From Methanoregulaceae archaeon (GTDB lineage: Archaea > Halobacteriota > Methanomicrobia > Methanomicrobiales > Methanospirillaceae): a stretch of 5,841 bases of DNA. The notes below the pieces were generated by a model. That model ran no database searches, was not told where the DNA came from, and saw only the letters and a list, made by a program, of their open reading frames with translations. The translations under genes and the position numbers were made by a program. This document shows positions 1 through 5,841 of this stretch, in pieces; the stretch's first letter is position 1, and every line of letters starts with the position of its first letter. The DNA lies in NCBI GenBank assembly GCA_019695435.1, contig JACTVF010000157.1, forward strand, positions 1-5,841, given 5' to 3'.

Positions 1-1316
1 ATAATCCGTGCATCCGAATGTGCCTTGATTTCACGTGCCGCAGCAACCCCGTCCAGTTTTCCCGGCATGTTGATGTCCATGAATATGAGATTAGGTCTGG
101 CTTCTTCGGCAATCTTCACCGCTTCATCGCCAGATTTTACCAGAACGCAGTTCTCATACCCGAGATCTTTCAGCCGCTGCAATAACATGCGCCGGATGGT
201 CTGACTGTCATCAACGATGAGGATTTTTATGTTTTTATTACCGGTATCTCCGGAATCGGTCGTTGATGACGCGTCTTGCTGACAGATCGCGGATTTGCTG
301 TCGTCACCCGGTTTCGCCGGGCTCCCGGTTTCCTCGTCCACCAACATTCCTTTACCCTTCCCATCCGGGACAGGGAGATTTTCCGGCGATCTGGCAACAC
401 CCTTATCGGCTGCAGTTGCTTTGCGATGACGGGCGGTTAACTTATTACGCTGGAGAGCCAGATTCTCCCGCATTCGTGTCGAGATCTCGGTGAATGCCTC
501 GAGGCCATTTCTTCCCATCCTGTTTTGGACCATGACCTGGCGGAGGTCATCCTTTGAGAACACCTTCTCTATCGCGTCAAGATCATATGTGCTGAGATTG
601 CCCATACCCAGGATAGTGAAGAAGACTGGCAACCCGTCGCGGTCAAATACACTGGAGAGCAGTTGTTTCCCTGCCCTCTCGATAAGGACAGGACGTATGC
701 TTTTGTCGCATGCCTTGGTGAGCAGATGGATCGCAGGCTCGCCATCCTGCTCAATTCCCGCCAGGTCCTGGAGGTCTGCAATCATGATGAGTGCCGACCG
801 GTCGATTTGCCCGCCTTTTTTTATCACATTAAAAACGAACCTGCCTTGCCGTGCACAGTCGGCTTTAACAACTTCACGGAACATCGCCAGGTTCTCCGTG
901 CTGATCTTATTCTGGATCTCGCTCTGCACTTCCATGGGGGATAAAAACAAGGAAGAAAACAATACGCCCCAGGCAAAGGTCAGTATGCGGAAATCCGGTT
1001 TTTTGGGTCCCCCGTTCAGTGAGGACTCGAACAGTTCAAGCAGCTGCTGGGGGGTAGCACGCTCAAGCAAGGAGTCTATGGACTGCGGTATGGATGCATG
1101 TTGATGACGTTCCACCGGGGATTTGGGAAGGACCGCAATTTCTATCGACTGAAGTCTGGACTCAAGTGCTGACAGCTTTTCCATTACATGGATCTTGGAC
1201 TCAAGTGCTGACAGCTTGGCGTCGTACTCTTTCTTGATCTGCTCCACATCCTCCGCGGAATACGTGAACGTGGAAGATTCATGCCTCTCTTCTTTGTTGT
1301 CTTCCCTGGTTTCCAT
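1..1316 (-). CDS. Response-regulator-like protein: coiled coil, unrecognised domain and C-terminal REC domain (C-terminus cut by window edge)
   Basis: I translated this frame by hand; it is open from ATG 1316 to the left edge, giving 438 residues. Residues about 22-62 are charged and heptad-like (coiled coil) with KLSALES occurring twice (34-40 and 47-53). Residues about 80-285 look like a folded domain I cannot name; landmarks are a hydrophobic stretch at 111-125, a DGEP motif at 191-194 and DRDGLP near 230. Residues about 290-362 are a polar Gly/Pro/Asp/Ser/Lys linker. From 363 a receiver domain starts: KILIVDDS with the acidic pair D369/D370, then phospho-acceptor D414 in FMDINMPG. The 44-residue spacing between D370 and D414 is that of CheY. 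The conserved Thr/Ser and Lys lie past the edge. REC domains are phosphorylated by histidine kinases; no DNA-binding output domain is visible, so the unknown N-terminal region may be the output or scaffold. ATG 1316 is the first start after the in-frame stop at 1404-1406. I see no good ribosome site. No kinase gene is in view. Confidence 0.88.
   Translation of the reverse strand, partial: METREDNKEERHESSTFTYSAEDVEQIKKEYDAKLSALESKIHVMEKLSALESRLQSIEIAVLPKSPVERHQHASIPQSIDSLLERATPQQLLELFESSLNGGPKKPDFRILTFAWGVLFSSLFLSPMEVQSEIQNKISTENLAMFREVVKADCARQGRFVFNVIKKGGQIDRSALIMIADLQDLAGIEQDGEPAIHLLTKACDKSIRPVLIERAGKQLLSSVFDRDGLPVFFTILGMGNLSTYDLDAIEKVFSKDDLRQVMVQNRMGRNGLEAFTEISTRMRENLALQRNKLTARHRKATAADKGVARSPENLPVPDGKGKGMLVDEETGSPAKPGDDSKSAICQQDASSTTDSGDTGNKNIKILIVDDSQTIRRMLLQRLKDLGYENCVLVKSGDEAVKIAEEARPNLIFMDINMPGKLDGVAAAREIKAHSDARI
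1157..1217 (-). repeat. In-frame direct repeat inside the coiled coil (22 bp, period 39 bp)
   Basis: The 22 bases at 1157-1178 recur exactly at 1196-1217, 39 bp apart, which is 13 codons. Both copies encode KLSALES plus flanking bases in the same frame. Exact identity at the DNA level, including third positions, points to a recent tandem duplication rather than convergent heptad sequence. Confidence 0.9.
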
Positions 1317-1387
1317 GACTCGTTTTTTTATCGTAGTTATGCAGCCTGATTTAGTGAGGAATAATGTGAGATTTCCCGGTAGTGTCC

Positions 1388-1789
1388 CTATAATGCTGTA
1401 AAATCAGCACAACCTGTATCCAGAGAGATCATCTCATTCATCACAGATAAATACCGGTTATCCGTGATCCACTCCTCGTTAATATCGATAAGAATCGAAC
1501 CGGTGAGTCTTATCAGCGAAGCATCAGTCGGCAAGGCCCCGATCTTTCTGCTCCGTCGTTTGAGTTCTTTATGAACGCGTTCCAGGAGATTGGGGGTCCG
1601 GATCTTTTTCCAGTGTGCCGGAGGAAATGCCCGGTAATTCACCAGGCCATGCTCGAACCGGTAGATGGTATCAGCAGCCCGTGAGAATCCGGAAATCTCC
1701 AGTTCTTTCGCATAAGCAAGTAAGAGAGCATGATCACTGAGACATTCTTTGAGTCGTTCAGCGATCGACTTGTGATATTTTCGGGAGTG
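1388..1789 (-). pseudogene. IS256-family (Mutator-type) transposase, C-terminal remnant
   Basis: The frame between the in-frame TAA at 1790-1792 and the TAG at 1388-1390 encodes 133 residues. Residues about 36-115 match the C-terminal end of IS256/Mutator transposases: a FxxPPAHWKKIRTPNLLERV stretch (55-72), KELKRRSRKIGALP, then LIRLTGSILIDINEEW and RYL. The family core normally reads HW(R/K)xIRTTN(L/V)LERxNKE, so a T-to-P change (P66) is visible. The Glu-rich LER..KE helix is where the third residue of the DDE triad is expected. Full-length family members are about 390-410 residues, so roughly the N-terminal two thirds, with both catalytic Asp residues and the Mutator signature, is missing. 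No ATG fits; an internal GTG at 1642 would give only an 84-residue product. It is non-functional. I could not define inverted repeats or a target duplication. The 71 bp after its stop separate it from the response-regulator start. Confidence 0.87.
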
Positions 1790-1844
1790 TTAAAATCTGA
1801 AGGAAAATTTCAGTACAATCAATCTGTTTGCATATTTCCATCAG

Positions 1845-1884
1845 GATTTTAAAATCAAATGTACGCAGACCTTCTCGTACGTTT
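1845..1884. repeat. Palindrome GATTTTAAAATC followed by a 9-bp-stem hairpin
   Basis: GATTTTAAAATC (1845-1856) is a perfect 12-bp palindrome. It abuts an inverted repeat, AAATGTACG (1857-1865) and CGTACGTTT (1876-1884), whose stem is perfect except one T-G pair, with a 10-base loop. Both lie in the AT-rich gap between the transposase remnant and the methyltransferase. They may be the scar of the truncated IS end or a transcription stop; the sequence does not decide. Confidence 0.6.
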
Positions 1885-1888
1885 ATTT

Positions 1889-1894
1889 AAAAAG
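1889..1894 (-). terminator. Oligo-T stop signal after the methyltransferase gene
   Basis: On the minus strand the methyltransferase stop TGA is followed after two bases by CTTTTT, then AT-rich sequence and the hairpin at 1857-1884. Archaeal RNA polymerase commonly terminates at short T runs, so this is a plausible terminator. The same CTTTTTAAATA could instead be read as a TATA box for the lost transposase gene. Confidence 0.4.
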
Positions 1895-1896
1895 AT

Positions 1897-2529
1897 TCAC
1901 CGCCGGGCAGCCAGCAGGTACACGGCCCGGTGCGGGCCGAATTTGCTGCTGACGTCCATGGTTTTTAATTCCCGGATGGTGAAATACGGCGAAACGAGGT
2001 CCCTTATTTCGGATTCCGACGAGAAATAAAGCGTCGTCCCGATCCGGGTCGAACGGTATTTTCCGGTCCCGCCAAACTGGGAGTCGCTCTCCGCAAAACA
2101 GACCGAGAAGTACGTGGCCCCCGGATTGGTGATTTTATAAACATTCCTGATATAGACCTCCCGGTCCTCCGGGAAGATATGGTGCAGGAATTCCCAGTCA
2201 TAGGCAAAGTCGAACGTGCCCGTCATTTCATACAGGTCCCCGAGAAGATCGGCGACAACAAACCTGCACCGGGCTCCCCGTTTTTTTGCATTCTCTCCTG
2301 CAATCCTTATTGCGGTGGGAGAACTGTCGACACCGGTGACCTCAAACCCGAGACCGGCGAGGTAGACTGCATAGGTGCCGGCACCGCACCCGAGATCAAC
2401 GGTTTTGCAGGGCCGGACAACCCCTTCCTGTACAAGTCTGACAAGCGCATCGGGAGGAGTCTCACTGTTCCAGGGGATATTCTCCAGCGGGAGGGTCTGG
2501 TAAATCCTGTCGACATCGGCATATTTCAT
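1897..2529 (-). CDS. Class I SAM-dependent methyltransferase
   Basis: A 210-residue cytoplasmic protein with a Rossmann-type SAM-binding core. Motif I is VDLGCGAGTY (44-53), the acidic residue ending strand 2 is D68 in VTGVDSS, and D94 in FVVADLL fits the adenine-contacting position. FDFAYDWEFLHH (106-117) takes the place of motif IV. Length and layout resemble the small TehB/thiopurine-methyltransferase-like group, which methylates small molecules such as thiols or metalloid oxyanions, but no substrate can be read from the sequence. I chose ATG 2529 because AGGGTGAT lies four bases before it and the product then begins MKYADVDRIY; an in-frame ATG at 2559 has no ribosome site and would add ten residues. 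It is transcribed divergently from the MFS exporter, sharing a 178-bp upstream region, which suggests possible co-regulation. No frameshift or missing core motif is seen. Confidence 0.9.
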   Translation of the reverse strand: MKYADVDRIYQTLPLENIPWNSETPPDALVRLVQEGVVRPCKTVDLGCGAGTYAVYLAGLGFEVTGVDSSPTAIRIAGENAKKRGARCRFVVADLLGDLYEMTGTFDFAYDWEFLHHIFPEDREVYIRNVYKITNPGATYFSVCFAESDSQFGGTGKYRSTRIGTTLYFSSESEIRDLVSPYFTIRELKTMDVSSKFGPHRAVYLLAARR

Positions 2530-2533
2530 GCAT

Positions 2534-2541
2534 ATCACCCT
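2534..2541 (-). promoter_or_regulatory. Ribosome binding site AGGGTGAT that fixes the methyltransferase start
   Basis: The minus strand reads AGGGTGAT-ATGC-ATG. GGTGAT is complementary to the 3' end of archaeal 16S rRNA and the spacing is normal, so translation should start at 2529 rather than at the upstream ATG 2559. Confidence 0.75.
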
Positions 2542-2599
2542 GATGGAGTAATCCACCATGGGGATGTTTCAATGTTTCCTTATGGCCGCCCATACCTGC

Positions 2600-2613
2600 T
2601 TCCCGTGCGGGAA
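2600..2613. repeat. Inverted repeat TTCCCG-TG-CGGGAA in the divergent promoter region
   Basis: A 14-bp dyad with perfect 6-bp arms and a 2-bp centre, located 71 bp upstream of the methyltransferase start and 94 bp upstream of the exporter start. It is compact enough to be a protein-binding site, but nothing else supports a function. Confidence 0.4.
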
Positions 2614-2645
2614 CTGCAATCATTATAGTCCTCAAGGTTCCATGT

Positions 2646-2663
2646 TGTAAACTGTATTTTACA
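2646..2663. promoter_or_regulatory. Operator-like dyad TGTAAA-N6-TTTACA upstream of the MFS exporter
   Basis: An 18-bp inverted repeat with perfect 6-bp arms, TGTAAA (2646-2651) and TTTACA (2658-2663). It is the most AT-rich stretch of the divergent region, and its right half (GTATTTTACA) could be the TATA element. Transcription would then begin near 2685-2690, before ATG 2708. A dimeric helix-turn-helix repressor binding here would block TBP. Such control is common for drug exporters; that it applies here is inference. No regulator gene is in the window. Confidence 0.45.
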
Positions 2664-2664
2664 T

Positions 2665-2685
2665 CCTCCGGCAGATGCCCGGAGG
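2665..2685 (+). repeat. Hairpin CCTCCGG / CCGGAGG before the exporter start
   Basis: A perfect 7-bp stem with a 7-base loop (cagatgc). The loop contains the in-frame ATG 2675, which would be an unfavourable start, one reason to prefer ATG 2708. It may be a second operator half or simply sit at the transcription start. Confidence 0.4.
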
Positions 2686-2707
2686 GCACCGGGGGCAGCA
2701 CGGGTAC

Positions 2708-4474
2708 ATGGAGACACAGACAGAAAAGATCGAGGCAGGGTCTGTAAAGAAGAGGATCGATTACAAGTGGGTCGTCCTCTCTATTACGACAATCGAGATG
2801 TTCATGGTCTCCGTGAACGGGAGCATCACCCTCATCTCGCTCCCCGCGATCTTCAATGGCATCAACATCGACCCGCTCACGTCGTTCCAGTATTTGATCT
2901 GGGTGCTGATGGGGTACAGCCTCGTCACCGCCACCCTGCTCCTTTCCTGCGGCCGGCTCTCGGATATGTACGGGAGGGTGAAGCTCTACAATCTCGGGTT
3001 TGCCATATTTACCCTTGGATCCATCCTGCTGTTTCTTACACCGGACAAAGGCAGCGCAGGCGCCCTTGAGATTATTGTGTTCCGTCTCGTTCAGGGTGTG
3101 GGTGCGTCTTTTACTTTCTCCAACAGCGCGGCCATCCTCACCGATGCATTTCCTCCCGACGAACGGGGCAAGGCGCTGGGACTCAATACCATTTCCTTCC
3201 TGTCGGGCCAGTTCGTGGGCCTGATCCTCGGCGGCATCCTCGCGTTTTATAACTGGCGGTACGTGTTCCTCGTCAGCGTACCGGTCGGCATCCTTGGTAC
3301 CATATGGGCATATCTGAAACTCAAAGAGACCCCGCTCCCCAAACGGGCCCGGAAGATCGATGTATTGGGCAACGTTACCTTTGTCGCTGGCCTCACGACC
3401 CTTTTGATCGGCATTACGTATGCCCTCCTCCCCTATGGAACGGACCCGATGGGATGGGGCAATCCGTGGGTTCTTGCAGCGATCGTCATCGGTATCCTCT
3501 TCCTGATCGCTTTTCCCATCATCGAAAGCAGGGTCGAGGACCCGATGTTCCGGCTGAACCTTTTTAAGATCCGGGTATTCTTCCTCGCAAACACCGCCGG
3601 ATTCCTGAGCGCTCTTGCCCGGGGTGGCATGTTTTTTATCCTGATCCTGATGCTGCAGGGCATCTGGCTGCCGCTCCACGGGTACAGCTACGAATCGACC
3701 CCCTTCTGGGCCGGGATCTTTATGCTGCCGCTGACGGCCGGTTTTGTTATCATGGGCCCCCTCTCGGGATGGCTCTCTGACAAGTACGGCTCCCGGTGGT
3801 TTGCCACGTCCGGCCTTCTCCTTATCGCGCTCTCATTCATGATCCTGGCCATGCTGCCCTATGATTTCGACTACCCCATCTTTGCCGTCGCACTTCTTAT
3901 CATGGGCATAGGGAACGGCATGTTCGGTTCGCCCAACATCGCGGCCATCATGAACTCGGTGCCCCCGGAAGACCGGGGTGTCGCATCAGGCATGCGGTCG
4001 ATGCTGCAGAACAGCGGCATGGTCATCTCCATGGCCTTGTTCTTTACCATCGTCATCGTGAGCCTGACGCACTTGTTCCCCCCGGAACTCGCGACATCGC
4101 TTGCGAGCGCCGGGGCGCCGGGTCTCGTCGCTCCCATGAGCTCAATCCCGCCGACCGGCGCGTTATTCGCCGCATTTTTGGGCTACAACCCGGTCCACAC
4201 AATCCTCGTCTCCCTGCCGCAGGCTGCCGTCGCCGCGATCAGCCCGGCGACTGTCACGGTCCTGACCGGCACAACCTGGTTCCCGACGACGCTTGCACAT
4301 GCCTTCATGCCGTCGCTCCGGATCTCCTTCTATATCGGTGCACTCCTCTCCGTCATCGCGGCGGTATTAGCCTCAATGACCGGTTCGCGGTTCGTCCACG
4401 AAGAGCAGGCAGGACGCGGGAAAACGGATGAAGGACCGGAGTCTGTTGAGGACGTGGCCGTGGATATCACCTGA
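2708..4474 (+). CDS. MFS exporter, DHA2 (14-helix, EmrB/QacA-type) family
   Basis: A 588-residue membrane protein, predicted to export drugs or other small toxic compounds in exchange for protons. Helix 1 spans about 21-46. Motif A appears after helix 2 as [11 protein letters not shown] (82-92), motif B in helix 4 as RLVQGVGAS (126-134, R126 being the proton-relay arginine), and motif C in helix 5 as [10 protein letters not shown] (167-176) followed by [13 protein letters not shown]. The second half repeats motif A as [15 protein letters not shown] (350-364), and [19 protein letters not shown] (419-437) is typical of DHA2. A long loop (about 455-538) precedes the last helix (539-557), and a polar tail ends the protein. 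The helix 1 motif, usually LDxTIVNVALP, reads [11 protein letters not shown] (36-46), with Asn37 where Asp is expected. ATG 2708 places the usual 20 polar residues before helix 1; ATG 2675 would add 11 residues rich in Gly/His and lies in a hairpin. Neither start has a strong ribosome site. It is divergent from the methyltransferase and convergent with the ABC permease. Confidence 0.93.
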   Translation: METQTEKIEAGSVKKRIDYKWVVLSITTIEMFMVSVNGSITLISLPAIFNGINIDPLTSFQYLIWVLMGYSLVTATLLLSCGRLSDMYGRVKLYNLGFAIFTLGSILLFLTPDKGSAGALEIIVFRLVQGVGASFTFSNSAAILTDAFPPDERGKALGLNTISFLSGQFVGLILGGILAFYNWRYVFLVSVPVGILGTIWAYLKLKETPLPKRARKIDVLGNVTFVAGLTTLLIGITYALLPYGTDPMGWGNPWVLAAIVIGILFLIAFPIIESRVEDPMFRLNLFKIRVFFLANTAGFLSALARGGMFFILILMLQGIWLPLHGYSYESTPFWAGIFMLPLTAGFVIMGPLSGWLSDKYGSRWFATSGLLLIALSFMILAMLPYDFDYPIFAVALLIMGIGNGMFGSPNIAAIMNSVPPEDRGVASGMRSMLQNSGMVISMALFFTIVIVSLTHLFPPELATSLASAGAPGLVAPMSSIPPTGALFAAFLGYNPVHTILVSLPQAAVAAISPATVTVLTGTTWFPTTLAHAFMPSLRISFYIGALLSVIAAVLASMTGSRFVHEEQAGRGKTDEGPESVEDVAVDIT

Positions 4475-4488
4475 TACGCCCGCATACC

Positions 4489-4569
4489 ATCCTCATATCT
4501 CCCGACCGCGGTCCGGACCCGGAGGATACGCAGGTCTGTGCCCCGGGATATAACGAGGTTTCACCCGGG
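4489..4569. terminator. Structured gap between convergent genes, probable bidirectional transcription end
   Basis: The 104-bp gap between the exporter and permease stops has nested dyads: ATCCTC (4489-4494) pairs with GAGGAT (4522-4527), enclosing ACCGCGGT (4505-4512) and the perfect palindrome GGTCCGGACC (4510-4519). A second hairpin pairs CCCGGG 4542-4547 with CCCGGG 4564-4569. No long T run follows on either strand, so a terminator role rests mainly on position between convergent genes. Confidence 0.35.
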
Positions 4570-4578
4570 TACTCCCTC

Positions 4579-5322
4579 CTAGATCCCTTTTGAAAGGTTA
4601 TACTGCTGGATCAGTTTTGCAGCCGCGACGAATACCACAATAACCATACCAAGGATAATCGTATCGGTGAGCGGAGGATAGACCGCATTGTTGGTGATAG
4701 CCCCGTTGAACAGGTCGACAAGGTAGGTAAGCGGGGACATTTCATTTGTCCATGCCCAGCTCCCGAGCTGACTCAGCGGAATGAAGATGCCCGAGACAAA
4801 GATCAGGGGCAGGCGGATCAGGTTGGAGACCATCATCACGTTTGAGGGATTGCTCATGGCCGGGGACGAGAGCAGGGTCCCGAGAGCTGCAAAGGTAAAT
4901 CCCCCAAGGATGAGCGTTACCGCCAGGAGCAGGGGATGGGCGAGGGGCAGGTGCAGAAGAAGTGTTCCTGCACTCCAGACGATCGTCGTGATAACGATCC
5001 CGAAAAGTGCCCCTGCAAGGATGTCGCCAAGGATGATACTTTCCAGCGTTACCGGCAGGGACAGGAGGCGCTCATAGGTCTTTTCCCGTTTCTCCCACGG
5101 TGTAATAAGCGGTCCGGTGGATGATGATGAGAAGAACAGCATCATCCCAAGGAATGCCGGGAAGAAGAGAACGAGATTGAGGTTCCGCCCGATAAAAAAG
5201 GTCAGGAACATCAGGAAGGGAAACAGGAGACCGAAGATCACGACCGCCCCCTTGTAATAATAAATCCGCATGTTCTTCTCGGCTACCAGAAGCACGCTCC
5301 GGGCAAAAAGCCTAGGATCCAT
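4579..5322 (-). CDS. ABC-2 type transporter permease
   Basis: A 247-residue integral membrane protein, the channel-forming subunit of an ABC exporter whose ATPase is encoded just upstream. About six helices are visible: roughly 25-45, 47-66, 95-118, 127-150, 163-184 and 216-236. The cytoplasmic segment between helices 2 and 3, PWEKREKTYERLLSLPVT, is the typical ABC-2 coupling region (usual form E(R/K)xxGTLExLL). RLPLIFVSGIFIPLSQL followed by SPLTYLVDLFNG is the conserved ABC-2 C-terminal pattern found in DrrB- and NodJ-like permeases. Length is normal. The start ATG 5322 overlaps the ATPase stop by one base (TGATG), so translation is probably coupled; a GTG directly before it (5325) is an alternative that adds one residue. 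GGGGG lies 8-12 bases upstream of the ATG as a weak ribosome site. The substrate is unknown: the family handles drugs, lipids, polysaccharides and ions. Confidence 0.9.
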   Translation of the reverse strand: MDPRLFARSVLLVAEKNMRIYYYKGAVVIFGLLFPFLMFLTFFIGRNLNLVLFFPAFLGMMLFFSSSSTGPLITPWEKREKTYERLLSLPVTLESIILGDILAGALFGIVITTIVWSAGTLLLHLPLAHPLLLAVTLILGGFTFAALGTLLSSPAMSNPSNVMMVSNLIRLPLIFVSGIFIPLSQLGSWAWTNEMSPLTYLVDLFNGAITNNAVYPPLTDTIILGMVIVVFVAAAKLIQQYNLSKGI

Positions 5323-5841
5323 CACGCATCCCCCGTGAGCTGGACAAATGCCTCTTCGAGCGTCGGGCTCGATGTCGCAACCGAGATTATTTTCAGGTGT
5401 TCCCGTTCAGCAAGGGCGGCAAGGTATTTTACGGCAGGGTCCGGGTCATCCGTGTACAGTCTCCACTTGTCGCCGTGATTCTCCACACGGAAGACTCCCC
5501 CGGTTTCAAGCCATTCTTTTTTCACCGGCTGCTCGAACGCGATCTCCACGTATTTTGCGGTATCGAAGGTTTTTTTGAGTCTCTCGGGGCTGCCCGTTGC
5601 CACAATCCTGCCTTTGTTGATGACGCTGATGACCGTACAGAGCTCGTTTGCCTCCTCAATGTTGTGCGTGGTAAGAAAGACAGTACTGCCCTCATCGTTC
5701 ATCCTGCGGATCGTATCAAGCACAAGCCGGCGGCTGAACACGTCCAGTCCTCCCGTGGGCTCGTCAAGGAATAACACCGGTGGCGAGGGGACGATGGCAC
5801 AGGCGATGCTGATCCGCTGGCGCATCCCTTTGGAGAAGGTG
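5322..5841 (-). CDS. ABC-2 exporter ATP-binding subunit (N-terminus beyond window edge)
   Basis: The visible 172 residues are the C-terminal part of an ABC ATPase that powers the downstream permease at the cytoplasmic membrane face. The signature loop reads FSKGMRQR at the very edge, an SKGM variant of LSGGQ common among ABC-2 ATPases. Walker B is PVLFLDEPTGGLD (DEP codons at 5757-5765), including the catalytic Glu and the D-loop, and the switch His is in TTHNIEEA (His codon 5664-5666). After the NKGRIVATGSPERLKK stretch a C-terminal accessory region of about 90 residues follows, ending SSPTLEEAFVQLTGDA; this ending is typical of DrrA/CcmA-like exporter ATPases of about 300 residues. Walker A, the Q-loop and the promoter lie to the right of the window, perhaps 130-140 residues away. 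All visible catalytic residues are intact. Confidence 0.93.
   Translation of the reverse strand, partial: TFSKGMRQRISIACAIVPSPPVLFLDEPTGGLDVFSRRLVLDTIRRMNDEGSTVFLTTHNIEEANELCTVISVINKGRIVATGSPERLKKTFDTAKYVEIAFEQPVKKEWLETGGVFRVENHGDKWRLYTDDPDPAVKYLAALAEREHLKIISVATSSPTLEEAFVQLTGDA

Noticed and set aside
490..1104. 204-residue plus-strand open frame
   Set aside because: It lies antisense to the response-regulator gene, whose opposite frame has clear REC motifs and runs unbroken for 438 codons.
1757..1884. Short minus-strand open frame in the AT-rich gap (about 40 residues, reading MEICKQIDCTEIF)
   Set aside because: No ribosome site, it overlaps the transposase remnant in another frame, and it resembles nothing I recognise. 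A small IS fragment cannot be excluded.
2675..2707. Upstream ATG 2675 as exporter start
   Set aside because: No ribosome site, the ATG lies in a hairpin loop, the extra 11 residues do not look like a family N-terminus, and the likely TATA element is too close upstream.
2462..3679. 405-residue open frame on the minus strand opposite the exporter
   Set aside because: Its product is a low-complexity charged sequence with no motif, and it lies antisense to a well-supported MFS gene and across the divergent promoter; it is a GC-driven shadow.
1..5841. CRISPR arrays, tRNA or rRNA genes
   Set aside because: No regularly spaced repeat series, tRNA-like cloverleaf or rRNA-like sequence was noticed on reading; nearly all of the window is explained by protein genes.

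Overview
The window looks like chromosomal DNA of a methanogenic archaeon, most likely in Methanomicrobiales (a Methanoregula-like organism). This is inferred from moderately high GC, a start context matching the archaeal 16S tail (AGGGTGAT just before an ATG), an IS256-type transposase tail of the kind I associate with methanogens, and the protein styles. No rRNA or marker gene is present, so the genus is a guess.

Left part (1-1316, minus strand): a response-regulator-like protein of at least 438 residues. It has an N-terminal coiled coil with an in-frame duplicated heptapeptide, a roughly 200-residue domain I do not recognise, a long polar linker, and a C-terminal receiver (REC) domain cut by the window edge. 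Directly upstream of its start lies the C-terminal third of an IS256-family transposase (1388-1789), a decayed remnant without the two catalytic aspartates. An AT-rich stretch full of palindromes (1790-1896) follows.

Middle part: two divergent genes, a small class I SAM-dependent methyltransferase on the minus strand (1897-2529) and a 14-helix DHA2-type MFS drug exporter on the plus strand (2708-4474). The 178-bp divergent region holds three inverted repeats. One of them (TGTAAA-N6-TTTACA) sits where the exporter promoter should be and resembles a repressor operator.

Right part (minus strand): a two-gene ABC-2 exporter operon. The ATPase (5322-5841, N-terminus beyond the right edge) and the permease (4579-5322) overlap by one base (TGATG). 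The exporter and the permease converge on a 104-bp gap with strong dyads, probably a shared transcription end.

Taken together, 1897-5841 is an export and modification neighbourhood (small-molecule methyltransferase, proton-driven exporter, ATP-driven exporter). No shared substrate can be read from the sequence. The most distinctive observations are the unrecognised domain attached to REC, the Asp-to-Asn change in helix 1 of the MFS exporter, and the operator-like dyad.
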